A program made the position numbers and the translations under genes. From positions 1 through 64,000 of the forward strand of contig CAYYPK010000026.1 in the NCBI GenBank assembly GCA_964473525.1: a DNA stretch of 64,000 bases. The letters run 5' to 3'. This document shows, in pieces, positions 33,673 through 42,981 of the stretch. The DNA is from GCA-2687025 sp964473525 (GTDB taxonomy: Bacteria; Poribacteria; WGA-4E; GCA-2687025). How positions within the stretch are numbered: the stretch's first letter is position 1; the number at the start of each line of letters is the position of its first letter. The notes beneath the pieces were generated by a model. The model was given only the letters and a program-made list of their open reading frames with translations, made no database searches and was not told the DNA's origin.

Positions 33673-34434
33673 ATGGACGACGCGTCGCGGTGGACATCCG
33701 TACGCATGCGGGCGTCGCGGGACGGCCGGCACGTTAGCGGCGCCGAGAGGCTCGTGCCGTTCGCGGACTCGGCGCGGACGCTCATCGAGTTGCTCGCGCG
33801 GGCTGAGGCGGCCGGCGACGGGCGCCGCGCCGTGCTCAACGTCGAGGACATCGCGGCGGAACGGATCGCGAGCGTGCCCTCCCTGGCCGTGCGAACGGTG
33901 ACGGCGCGCGACCACGTGGCGGGTCAGCGGCTGGCGCGTGCCACGTTGCGCGGTCTGGGAGTCTCGGACGTCGCCTCGCGGACGGCCCTGGACCTGCTGA
34001 ACGCCGGCCCGCGCCCAACTGGCGGCGCCATGCGCGGCGCCGTGGTGATGGACCATCTCACGGGCGGCCGACTCGAACCGGACCCAGAACGCGGGGTCCG
34101 GGTGTCGCGCGTCGACATGCGGTCGGACGAGCGAGCCCGCGTCCTCGCCGAGGGTCCTGGCGCCCGTTACCTTGATGCGCTCATCCTGGCGTCCAAGGTC
34201 GTGGCGTTGGGGTGCGTCGTCGCCGACCTTGGGTGGTCCGACGACCCGACGTATCTGCCCGGATATGTGGCGTCCACCGCAGGTGGTTACGTGCGGTTCA
34301 CGCCGCTCAAGCCGCCTGGCTCCCCGCATGGAGGCCGCGTCTACTTCGTCCGGGGCGACGAATTCGAGGCGCCGCAGGACATCGAGTTCCTGGAGCGCAG
34401 GCCGACGCTGGTATCTCTGGAATGCCCGACATGA
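33673..34434 (+). CDS. bioW: 6-carboxyhexanoate-CoA ligase (pimeloyl-CoA synthetase)
   Basis: The 253-residue protein matches BioW across its length: S-V-R-M-R-A-S at the start, H-V-S-G-A-E-R-L, R-G-A-V-V-M-D, R-G-V-R-V-S-R-V-D, A-L-I-L-A-S-K-V and W-S-D-D-P-T-Y-L-P-G-Y-V. BioW activates pimelate with ATP and CoA to give pimeloyl-CoA, the first committed unit for biotin. The start is ATG 33673, directly after the Gfo/Idh stop; the same frame is open 600 bases upstream but overlaps that gene. No bioF, bioA, bioD or bioB is within the window. Confidence 0.93.
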   Translation: MDDASRWTSVRMRASRDGRHVSGAERLVPFADSARTLIELLARAEAAGDGRRAVLNVEDIAAERIASVPSLAVRTVTARDHVAGQRLARATLRGLGVSDVASRTALDLLNAGPRPTGGAMRGAVVMDHLTGGRLEPDPERGVRVSRVDMRSDERARVLAEGPGARYLDALILASKVVALGCVVADLGWSDDPTYLPGYVASTAGGYVRFTPLKPPGSPHGGRVYFVRGDEFEAPQDIEFLERRPTLVSLECPT

Positions 34435-34566
34435 CCGTGTAAGAGCGCGGTCTGTTCCGGTGGAAATCGGACGCCGGTTCGTGTAAAGTAAACCCGTGAC
34501 GATCGCCTTGGGGAAGACGACCGAAAGGAGAGTCGCCCTGGCCACTCCGGCCTGCGGCGCTTCTGA

Positions 34567-36123
34567 ATGGCCTACGTCATCTGTGAACCGTGCGTGGACG
34601 TGAAAGACACCGCCTGTGTCGCGGTGTGCCCTGTCGACTGTATCTACGACTTCGACGGGGAGAACATGCTGTACATACAGCCCGATGAGTGCATCGACTG
34701 CGATGCCTGTCGGCCTGAGTGTCCCGTCGAGGCCATCTTCCCCGTGGCCGAGGTACCTGGGCAGTGGCAGTCGTACATTGAGGTGAACCGCGTCATCTTC
34801 GAGACGCACTCGACGGACGATGCCGCCAGCGACGACGAGGGCGATGAGCTCGCGCCCGCGGCGGCAGCGGCCAGCTCAGGCGGCGGCGGCTTCGCTGGGG
34901 CGATTACAGTTACTGAACTCAGTCGAGATCGCATCCTGCGGGTTCTTCAGACCGTCGAGGAAGGCGTGCTGGACCCGGACGTCGCACTCATACAGCTCAC
35001 CGGACTACCGGCGCAGGCCGCGCCCGCTCCCCGTGCAGCCGCGGCTCCCGCAGTAGCCACCGCTCCGGCGGCAGACATAGCCGAGCGCGTCGACGACGCC
35101 GTCCCCGAGGACGTGGTTGACCGCATCCAGGTGCTCCCAGAAGGCTACGGTGGTGGGGGAGCGCCGGCTGCCTCGGAGGATGTAGACGCGGAGGAGGCGC
35201 CTACGGCGGTCATTGAGGTGATGCCCGAGCCAGAAACGCCTCCGGCGCGCCCCGACCGACAGATCACCGGCTTCGCGGGCCTTCTGCTTCGGATGTCGCA
35301 GCCGCTGCTTGGCGCGTTGCCCGCGCCGCACAAGTACGCACTAGAGGGCTATGCGGGGCCGAAGACCTTCAACGCGTGTTGGGCGACCTGGCAGAACATC
35401 GGCCTTAATATCGCGGCCGGCACGATCGTGGCGATGGGACTCGCCCGCGCGATGCTGGGAGCCGAGTTGTGGCAGATCAGCTCGATGACAAACCTGTTCC
35501 CGCTGCTCGCGGTTGTCCTCGCGATGACCGAGGCGCTCGCACGCACGTGGTCGGTCACGGTCTCGTCCGCTCCAGCGCACCGGCAGTACAAGGGCGCGCT
35601 GTACGGTTGGCTGACTTCGTGGCTGGTGTGGCCGGTCGTCGAGGCCCTCGCGAAGAGCCTCTCCCACCCGCCTCACGACGGCGTGGTTCCTCCCGAGAAG
35701 GCGGTGCCCGGCGGCGTCGTTCACATCCCGGACGAGATGGAGAAGCGACGGCGGTACGGCATGGTGCACTCCGTCGACGAGAGCGCGGACGGGTATACGA
35801 TCGTGATGGAACTGCCACGCGTGACGCCCGTCAGCCTGCGCCCACGCGCGGAGCGTCTGCCAGCCCAGATGCCGGACTACGCGCTCAGGTCTTGGGTTGA
35901 GGACGGGGTGCTGCGCGTTCAGGGCACACTGGACGACCCAGCGTTCGCCGATGCAGTTGACCGGGACGCCGACTTTCCCGGCAGTTTCGTGGCGGAATTC
36001 GCCCTGGCGGACATCGGTGACGACGTCAACGAGCGGTACGACGCCGAGGCCAAGGAGCTAGTCGTGCGGGTCGCGAAGCGCGGCCGCCGGCTCTTCATCG
36101 AGGACATGGGCGGGGCCGCGTAG
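34567..36123 (+). CDS. 7Fe ferredoxin fused to membrane helices and an Hsp20-like domain
   Basis: Residues 1-78 of this 518-residue protein form a ferredoxin of the 7Fe type. C9, C17 and C52 are placed for a [3Fe-4S] cluster (V12 replaces the fourth ligand), and C21, C42, C45, C48 for a [4Fe-4S] cluster; C25 is extra, as in known 7Fe proteins. A Gly/Ala/Pro-rich linker (85-230) includes a helical piece (L-S-R-D-R-I-L-R-V-L). Two to three membrane spans lie about 268-360. The C-terminal 120 residues have the Hsp20/CS pattern (G-Y-T-I-V-M-E-L-P, L-V-V-R-V-A-K). The start is ATG 34567, preceded by an in-frame stop. The arrangement is unusual; the function is unknown. Confidence 0.82.
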   Translation: MAYVICEPCVDVKDTACVAVCPVDCIYDFDGENMLYIQPDECIDCDACRPECPVEAIFPVAEVPGQWQSYIEVNRVIFETHSTDDAASDDEGDELAPAAAAASSGGGGFAGAITVTELSRDRILRVLQTVEEGVLDPDVALIQLTGLPAQAAPAPRAAAAPAVATAPAADIAERVDDAVPEDVVDRIQVLPEGYGGGGAPAASEDVDAEEAPTAVIEVMPEPETPPARPDRQITGFAGLLLRMSQPLLGALPAPHKYALEGYAGPKTFNACWATWQNIGLNIAAGTIVAMGLARAMLGAELWQISSMTNLFPLLAVVLAMTEALARTWSVTVSSAPAHRQYKGALYGWLTSWLVWPVVEALAKSLSHPPHDGVVPPEKAVPGGVVHIPDEMEKRRRYGMVHSVDESADGYTIVMELPRVTPVSLRPRAERLPAQMPDYALRSWVEDGVLRVQGTLDDPAFADAVDRDADFPGSFVAEFALADIGDDVNERYDAEAKELVVRVAKRGRRLFIEDMGGAA

Positions 36124-36131
36124 CCAGCGCG

Positions 36132-39100
36132 TCAGTTCGATCCTGCCGGAACGACACACCTGACCACGTCCACGACCCGGCCGTCGGAGATGACCCCGAC
36201 TGCTTCTTTGAGGGTCTGCGCGCGGGCGTCCCAGGCCTCCCCGTCTAACGGCTGTCCATCCAGCGCGTAGTCGACCTCGACAACGGTCCACGCGGCTACG
36301 TCGTCGATGGCGACAACGTCGGCGGCGCCGACGAGGCGCTCCCCGTTGGCGCGCACGTCGAACGCCCGATTGAACAGCAAACGATGCGGCGGCGGGAAGC
36401 GCGCCGCGAGCCACTCGCTGGCGTGTCGGGCCGCCGCCACGGCCGCGTCCGCAAGCGCCGCGCGGTCGGCGCCGCCCGCGTAGGCCGTCAACAGCCCCTC
36501 CGCCCGGCCCCGCAACGCGTTGACGTCGTCTGGCGCCTGCCATGCCGACGGCAGCAACTGGCGCGCGGTAAGCGCCACTACGTTGGCGGGGGCGCCGGCC
36601 CTGCGCGCCACGCCATCCCCAGCCGCGTCTGCCACCGTGCCCAGCCCGTAAGCGTCAACGCCAGGTGTGGCAGGTGGCGCGTCCCACAGGCGTGACGGGT
36701 CGATCTCGGGAGCCGCGGCGGCGCGGTATGCCGTGCCGCCGCTGTCGAGCGCCGACGGCGGGTGGATTTCGCGATAGAAGGCGGCGTCCTGCCTGCATAC
36801 GGAGCCGTCTTCCAGCACGTGGCGGATCCAGTCGGCCCACGACGTGGCGTCGTCGAGGTCTTCGGACCTGGAGCGTCTGTCGGTGCAGCACCCTACGATC
36901 AAGTGCCGCTGCGCGCGCGTGAACGCCACGTAGAGGAGTCGCTTCTGCTCCGCCCTCCCACGACGCCGTCTGTCCTCCTCCATACGTCGCCAGGTGAAAG
37001 TCTTCGCCACGTCGTGGTAGGCGGTCTTGTAGCGGATGGCGACGGTCGCTGGGTCGTCATTGGCGCCGTCCGGGTCGCGGCCTATCGCAAGCCGCGTCGC
37101 CCGCGAGGAGCCCGCCGGCCCCGCCGTCTCGTCGATGTTAGGGCGGAAGCCGGCGTCCGTGTCCGGGACGATGACCATCGGCCATTCCAGCCCCTTCGCG
37201 CGATGCACCGTGAGCAGCTGGATGGCTCCACCCTCGGGCATGTCCGCGTCGCCCTCTGCGTCGCCTTCCTCGTCCTGCATGTCTATGTGTCGAGTGAGGT
37301 CGCCCAGAGTGCGCGCGCCGTCGGCCTCCAACGCCGCCACAATGCCGAGGAACTTCTCGACGTTCAGGACGCGTTGCCGCCCGTCGACCCCAAGGGCGTA
37401 CGGCGCATAGGCGCCTGACTCGACCAACGCTCGGGAGAGCACGGCTGAGACCGGCTCACGGCGAGACGCGGCCCGCCACCGCCGTAGCATGTCCGGCGCC
37501 TTGCGGAGCGCGTGGAGATCGTCGGATGAGAACCCGGCCTCGTCCATCGACGCGTCGTCCGGGAGGGCGAGGAGGACGTCCCAGAGCCGCTGGTAAGGGT
37601 AAGCGCGGCGAGTAGCCAGCAACAGAAGGCCACTGTCGCTGCAGCCGACGATCGGTGACCGGAGCGCTCCCACGAGAGGGATGTCCTGGTCGACGTCCTG
37701 CATGAGTCGCATGAGGTTGCGCAGATCGCGCGCCTCCTCGCTCCGAAAGAAACCACGGCCTCGGGCGGCGATGTAGGGGACGCCGTGCGCGCGTAGAGCG
37801 TCCTCGTACGTGTGCTGGTGCGTCGTCCGCCGAAAGAGGATCCCAACCGAGCGGTCGCCCGCCTCGATACTGGCGGCGAGCCCTGGGAAGTCACTCTCCC
37901 TCTCTCCGCGCGTCACGCCTTGCAGGAGTTGGGCAATCGCCCGCGCCTCACGCTCGTACACAGTGCCCTGGTCCTCGGCGGCCTCCTCGCCGTCGTCCGT
38001 GGCATCGCTAGCCTCGCCCACGAGGTCCACGATGCGCGTCACGGACCCGCCCCGCTCGACCGACGCCGCTGGCGGCTCGGATATGTCACCGTGGGTCAAC
38101 ATCTGCGCCTGCGCCTCGTACGGGCGGTCGCCGGTGAGAAGCGACGCGAAGAAGCGGTTCGTGAAGAGGATCAGGTTGGGCGCCGAGCGGAAGTTGGCGG
38201 TGAATTCGAGGTTGTGGTCGAGTTCGCGTCGCGCGAGGCCGCACACTTCCACCTCGCCTCCCCGGAATTCGTAGATCGCCTGCTTCTCGTCGCCCACGAC
38301 TGACAGGACGTCGGGTCGCAGGGCCCCGGCTCCATCGTCGGCGAGCGCGCGGAACATCGCCCACTGATGGCGGTTGGTGTCCTGGAATTCGTCTATGAAG
38401 ATCGCGCGGAACTGGCGCCTGAGCGCGGCCAGCACCCCGGGGTCTCGGAAGAGGGCCGCCGCGCATTCTTCCAGATCCACGAAATCCAACGCGCCAAGTC
38501 GCTCCTTGCGACGCCTATACTCCTCGACGCACGTGCCGGTCAGCCGCGCCAGCGAGGCGAGCGCCTCGTGCGCGTCTTCCTCAAGCGATCCGTCCCACTC
38601 AAAGGTCAGGCTGGGATCAGCAACCAGCCGCTCCGCGATGGCGACCATCACAACGTGCGCGTGGTCTCGTGTCTCCTCGTCCCACGCCTTCTCGGCGCCC
38701 AGTTTCCTGATACTGACCTTCCCCGCCTTCGTCAGCAGCGCCAGCCGTAGCGCCGGCAGATCCTGCTGGGCGAGGCCGTTCAGCGTCGCCGCTCTTTTGA
38801 GCGCGAGCTTGTCACGATCCCCTCCTGGCAGAGGCGCCGCAGCCCGGAGCGCGGCGACGAGGTCGAGCAGGGCGTCGTGAGAGAAGAAGGCCTCCCGCGC
38901 GCGGCGCATGAACTCCTGCGCGCGTCGCGCCGTCGCCTCGAACATCGCCCCCGGTTCCTCGGCCATGCGTCGCAGCCAGGCGTCGACCTCAATGCGCTTG
39001 CGAATGAGAACGGTGATGGCGGCGCACACGCCCGCGCGGCGTTGCTGACGCAGCCAACGGCGCAGGTCGTCGCGCATGGGCGCGCGCGGCGATGATGCGA

Positions 39101-39536
39101 TGCGGTCAATGACGCCCTCGACCGAGTCACGGAGGAGCGCCTGCTGTTCGGCGCCGCTGATGACACGGAAGTCTGGATCGACACCTTCGAGCCGGTCAGG
39201 GAAGCGTCTCAGGACGTGCGCGAAGAACGTGTGCATCGTCGAGATGTGGTTCTGGAGGAAGCCGTCGCGCATCGCCTCCAGGCGGTCGCGCTCGTCGCCG
39301 TCGCTCTGACGGATGCGCGCCAGCAGGGCCTGGTAGACGCGCCGTCGTATCTCGCCCGCGGCGTCGTCGGTGAACGTGACGACAAGGAGCTGGTCGATGC
39401 GTTCCAGGCCGTCAAGGACACGGACGACTCGTTCGGTCATCGCGCTGGTCTTGCCCGTGCCGGCGCCTGCGGTGACGGCCACGTTCCCGTCTGTCGCGAC
39501 GACCCTCGCCTGCTGTGCCGTGAGAGTCACGGGCAT
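36132..39536 (-). CDS. addA: AddA-like UvrD/Rep helicase, nuclease domain degenerate
   Basis: The start at 39536 gives 1134 residues. The helicase core is intact: Walker A A-G-A-G-T-G-K-T, V-V-T-F-T-D-D-A-A-G-E-I-R-R-R, I-F-I-D-E-F-Q-D-T-N, G-D-E-K-Q-A-I-Y-E-F-R-G and V-H-R-A-K-G-L-E-W. The C-terminal part is nuclease-like, with G-A-A-D at about D1073 and V-E-V-D-Y at 1086-1090, but the lysine of the D-Y-K motif is alanine (D-Y-A-L), so cleavage by AddA is probably lost. AddAB processes broken DNA ends for recombination. The ATG overlaps the addB stop as TAATG. Its closing frame is 8 bases from the convergent ferredoxin gene. Confidence 0.9.
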   Translation of the reverse strand: MPVTLTAQQARVVATDGNVAVTAGAGTGKTSAMTERVVRVLDGLERIDQLLVVTFTDDAAGEIRRRVYQALLARIRQSDGDERDRLEAMRDGFLQNHISTMHTFFAHVLRRFPDRLEGVDPDFRVISGAEQQALLRDSVEGVIDRIASSPRAPMRDDLRRWLRQQRRAGVCAAITVLIRKRIEVDAWLRRMAEEPGAMFEATARRAQEFMRRAREAFFSHDALLDLVAALRAAAPLPGGDRDKLALKRAATLNGLAQQDLPALRLALLTKAGKVSIRKLGAEKAWDEETRDHAHVVMVAIAERLVADPSLTFEWDGSLEEDAHEALASLARLTGTCVEEYRRRKERLGALDFVDLEECAAALFRDPGVLAALRRQFRAIFIDEFQDTNRHQWAMFRALADDGAGALRPDVLSVVGDEKQAIYEFRGGEVEVCGLARRELDHNLEFTANFRSAPNLILFTNRFFASLLTGDRPYEAQAQMLTHGDISEPPAASVERGGSVTRIVDLVGEASDATDDGEEAAEDQGTVYEREARAIAQLLQGVTRGERESDFPGLAASIEAGDRSVGILFRRTTHQHTYEDALRAHGVPYIAARGRGFFRSEEARDLRNLMRLMQDVDQDIPLVGALRSPIVGCSDSGLLLLATRRAYPYQRLWDVLLALPDDASMDEAGFSSDDLHALRKAPDMLRRWRAASRREPVSAVLSRALVESGAYAPYALGVDGRQRVLNVEKFLGIVAALEADGARTLGDLTRHIDMQDEEGDAEGDADMPEGGAIQLLTVHRAKGLEWPMVIVPDTDAGFRPNIDETAGPAGSSRATRLAIGRDPDGANDDPATVAIRYKTAYHDVAKTFTWRRMEEDRRRRGRAEQKRLLYVAFTRAQRHLIVGCCTDRRSRSEDLDDATSWADWIRHVLEDGSVCRQDAAFYREIHPPSALDSGGTAYRAAAAPEIDPSRLWDAPPATPGVDAYGLGTVADAAGDGVARRAGAPANVVALTARQLLPSAWQAPDDVNALRGRAEGLLTAYAGGADRAALADAAVAAARHASEWLAARFPPPHRLLFNRAFDVRANGERLVGAADVVAIDDVAAWTVVEVDYALDGQPLDGEAWDARAQTLKEAVGVISDGRVVDVVRCVVPAGSN

Positions 39537-42500
39537 TAGGAGTCCTCCCGCGACGAGCGATCGGCTGGCGCAGCTGGGTCCAACGCGTCGAACGGCTGCG
39601 GGTCGTAGTACGGCTGGTCGGTCACCATCCTTCTCTGACGCGAGGGGCGCATCCGGCACGCGTCGCGGTATTCGCAGTACAGGCAGCCCGCGTCGTCCTC
39701 GGACTTCGCGGTCACTGGGAAGCGCCCGTGTCGCATGTGCGCTTCGATTTCCTGGACCCGCTCGCGCGTGATCTCGCGGAACCGCGTGAAGGCGTCGTCG
39801 TCCAGGAGGCCCGCCGACTTGCGCTCGACCTTCGTCAGGTCGCCACGCGCCAAGGGATCCCGACGCTTGACGTCCGTTGGATCCTGCACCGAGTAGAAGG
39901 TGCCGCCCGCCGGGCTGGAGAACCCCTCGCGTCCCGCGAGCGCCTCCATGTAGATGGCGAGCTGGAAGTTGCTCCCGCCTAGCGCATCGCGAGCGGTCGG
40001 GTTCCTGCCGGTCTTGTAGTCGAAGACGACGAAGCGTCCGGTCTCCTCATCTACATCCACGCGGTCGACATAGCCCTTGATGTGGATGTCGCCGTCGCCG
40101 TCGGCGCGAGGAATCACGTGGGCGTCGAGCCGCACCCTGGCGTCCTCTCTCCCGGTGTCGCCGAACGCGACCTCGTTGTAGCGTCCGCGCGCGTAGCCGC
40201 CCTGGAACTCCACGCCCTTCTGGTCGTGCTCGGCGCGCAGGAAGCTGGCGAGCAGGCCCTGTGGGCCGTCCGGGTCGTCCAACCCCAGCGTCAGCGCCCG
40301 CTTCTCCTCTTCCCAATACAGGTTCGGGTATCGCTCGTCGAGCGCGTCGAATTCCTGGCGCGCGCAGGCGAGCATTCTCTGTCTGGCGTCCGCGCCGTCC
40401 CAATCGTCCACGCCCAGACCCGGCCCTCCTCGGCTGAAGAACTTCTCGAAGATGCCGTGGATGACGATGCCGCGGACGTTTGGAGCGATGTCCGGCTCTA
40501 CCTCATCCTGGCCGCCGATGCGCAGGACGTGGCTGTAGAACAGCCTCGCGGGGCACTTCGCGTAGGTGTCGAACTGCGTGGCTGACAGCTCGCCGCTCGT
40601 GAATTCGTCTAGCGCGGTCATAACCGCCGGGTGGCTTCCAGCGAGGTAGGTGTCGTATTCGCTCCACCGCGTCACGGATTCGCGAGCCGCCGCCAAGCGG
40701 ACGAGCGCGTCCACGTTCCCACGCCCGAGGTCGCTCGCGGACACGTCCTCGGCGCGCCCACTCGAGGCGAGGGCTTCCCGCGCGCACAGGACACCCGCGT
40801 TGGCCGTGGGGTCGCGCACGATGTCGTCCTCCGAGAGTCCGAGGGCGGCTACGACGTCGTCGACGAAAGGCGACGGCGAGAGGGCGCCTCCGCCTTCGGT
40901 GGTGGGATAGGTCAGCACGACGTGCCGCGCGTTCGTCAGCGCCTCTCGGAAGGTGAACCGCTCGACGGATGTGGTATCCACGGCCGCGCCCGCGTCGCCA
41001 TCGCTCGGCGCCGGTGGCTCCACAAGGAAATTCGCCGGAGCCGCTGCGGGGAACTCGCCCTCGACGAGGCCTGCCATGTAGAGTCGGTCAAACGACAGAC
41101 CGACCGTCTGGTCCGGCGTAAGGACCGTGACGGCGTTCTCGCGGTGTTCCGCGGGGAGACGCGCGTCTGAACTGGATAGCGCGAGGCAGATGTAACGCGC
41201 GAGGTCGGCGGCCATCGAATCCCGTTTCGGCGCAACCGCTTCGAACGTCGCGACGCACTGGCTGAGCAACGTCAAGAACGCCCGCCAGGCAGCGGGCTCG
41301 GTCTGCCCACTACGCTGGGCGGTCTCGGTCGGGTCGATCGGCGTCAGCCCGTGGTCTCTCAGCAGGGAGAGCAGGGCATCCGCGAAGTAGCGAGGCGACG
41401 CAGCCGAAGCGAGAGCTTGCAGGCGTTCCACGAAGTCGCCAACAACGCACAGGTCGAAGGCCACGCGTATGTCGTCCGCGTGCGGTGGTTCCCACGACCC
41501 CGTGTGCGTGTCGTCGCCCCTTCGCTCGCGGGCATGCCTCAGATACGTCGTGATCCGTAGGTACCACGTCTCGGCGTCGAATGCGTCGCCGATGCCAGCG
41601 CGGGTGACCCGACTCGCGAATTCCGCTAGTGAAAACGTGGGGAATCGCGCGGCTGGATCCAGGGGGGCGTCAGCGAGAGCTGCGACTGAGTCGAAGATGT
41701 CGACAGGCGTGTGCATGCGGGCGTGGCGCAACACATCCATGAGCTCGCGGATCGTCCACGCGGCGTCCTCGTCACCGACGGAGCTGAGCAGCTTGTGCAC
41801 GACCCGCAGGAGGGGTGTCGCCAACAGCGGGGCGCCACGGCTCACGTTGGCGGCCATACCGTACTCGCGGAAGGTGTCCTGTACCAGCGCTGCGTAGGTG
41901 TCGTACGACGACACCACGAGGGCATACGGCGTCAGGTCCGCGTCCGTCTGATCGATGTCCCCAAGGTCGGCGCGGATCATGCGCGCGACGCCGCGCACCT
42001 CCTCGCGGCGGTCGGGGTAAGCCACGACGCGCAACCGCCCGTCCGCCCCATCGCCGCCCAACCTGTCGGGGACGCACAGCGCCGACGCGATGCGGGGAAG
42101 AGGATTGGAGTCGTCCGGAGCGACACGGTCGATCCGAGCGTCGGCACCCGCCCAGAGCGCCATCGGGGCGGCTGCGGCGAACCCCCGATTCAGGGCCAGT
42201 CGTGGCTGCTCCACGTCTGGGGCGGGCAGCGTGATGATGACCTCGTCGAACGCGAGAGAGAGTACGTCCATGAGCCGGATGTCGACGGGCCGCGTGAGCG
42301 CGAATTCGTCGATGACCAGCACGCGTTCCTGCGCCGGGTACCCGCGTTGCTGCCACGCCGAGATGAGCGACGCCGCCAACCTACGGATGTCCATGAAGCC
42401 GCGCTCTCGTAGCGCGTCGTCGTATGCGCGGGCCAGTCGCGCGAGGGCGGGTGCGTGACCCGTCGTAGGCGTCACGCCACGCGCGAGCTCCTCGACGTCC

Positions 42501-42934
42501 GGCCCGCCCTCGTACCACGCGCCGGCCATCGCGTCGAGGAACCCAACGACCTTCCGCGCCAGGCCGCGGGTGAGCGGCCCCCGCCCGACCACTGGAGCGT
42601 CGCCAGCGAGCTCCTGCACCAGCAGCGCTCGGGCCTCGGCTCCGAGGCGCCGGAACGGCCCGCCGAGCTCGTCAGAGTGTCGGTTCAGGAGCGAGTCGGG
42701 CGTGTCGACCCGTGGCGTCCAGCACCGCCCCCCGAAGTGCGCGAGGACATCCCGCCCCGCGGCTGCCGCCCGCTCAGGCGTTGGGACCAGGAACTGGGCA
42801 GCTAGCGTACGCGTGTCCTGGTCGTAGACGGATTCGAGGCGCGCAAACAGGGCCTCCTGTCGACGGCGCTGCGGCACGCCAATGATGAGATGCTTGGTTG
42901 GCAAGATGCGCTCCAGCGAGCCGCCGTGAACCAC
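39536..42934 (-). CDS. addB: AddB-like exonuclease subunit
   Basis: This 1132-residue protein is the AddB partner of AddA. The C-terminal PD-(D/E)xK nuclease is intact: G-Y-V-D-R-V-D-V, F-V-V-F-D-Y-K-T-G, and Q-L-A-I-Y. Four cysteines for an iron-sulfur clasp are visible: Y-A-K-C-P-A-R-L-F-Y and C-L-Y-C-E-Y-R-D-A-C. The N-terminal position of the usual P-loop is I-I-G-V-P-Q-R-R-R, so no Walker A is present. The start is a GTG at 42934 with a weak purine-rich site, and other starts are possible. Together the pair would divide helicase (AddA) and nuclease (AddB) work. Confidence 0.88.
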   Translation of the reverse strand: MVHGGSLERILPTKHLIIGVPQRRRQEALFARLESVYDQDTRTLAAQFLVPTPERAAAAGRDVLAHFGGRCWTPRVDTPDSLLNRHSDELGGPFRRLGAEARALLVQELAGDAPVVGRGPLTRGLARKVVGFLDAMAGAWYEGGPDVEELARGVTPTTGHAPALARLARAYDDALRERGFMDIRRLAASLISAWQQRGYPAQERVLVIDEFALTRPVDIRLMDVLSLAFDEVIITLPAPDVEQPRLALNRGFAAAAPMALWAGADARIDRVAPDDSNPLPRIASALCVPDRLGGDGADGRLRVVAYPDRREEVRGVARMIRADLGDIDQTDADLTPYALVVSSYDTYAALVQDTFREYGMAANVSRGAPLLATPLLRVVHKLLSSVGDEDAAWTIRELMDVLRHARMHTPVDIFDSVAALADAPLDPAARFPTFSLAEFASRVTRAGIGDAFDAETWYLRITTYLRHARERRGDDTHTGSWEPPHADDIRVAFDLCVVGDFVERLQALASAASPRYFADALLSLLRDHGLTPIDPTETAQRSGQTEPAAWRAFLTLLSQCVATFEAVAPKRDSMAADLARYICLALSSSDARLPAEHRENAVTVLTPDQTVGLSFDRLYMAGLVEGEFPAAAPANFLVEPPAPSDGDAGAAVDTTSVERFTFREALTNARHVVLTYPTTEGGGALSPSPFVDDVVAALGLSEDDIVRDPTANAGVLCAREALASSGRAEDVSASDLGRGNVDALVRLAAARESVTRWSEYDTYLAGSHPAVMTALDEFTSGELSATQFDTYAKCPARLFYSHVLRIGGQDEVEPDIAPNVRGIVIHGIFEKFFSRGGPGLGVDDWDGADARQRMLACARQEFDALDERYPNLYWEEEKRALTLGLDDPDGPQGLLASFLRAEHDQKGVEFQGGYARGRYNEVAFGDTGREDARVRLDAHVIPRADGDGDIHIKGYVDRVDVDEETGRFVVFDYKTGRNPTARDALGGSNFQLAIYMEALAGREGFSSPAGGTFYSVQDPTDVKRRDPLARGDLTKVERKSAGLLDDDAFTRFREITRERVQEIEAHMRHGRFPVTAKSEDDAGCLYCEYRDACRMRPSRQRRMVTDQPYYDPQPFDALDPAAPADRSSREDS

Positions 42935-42981
42935 GTCCGCCCTGGTGGACTATTGGCGGTAAGGGGCATCGCGTCAAGCGT

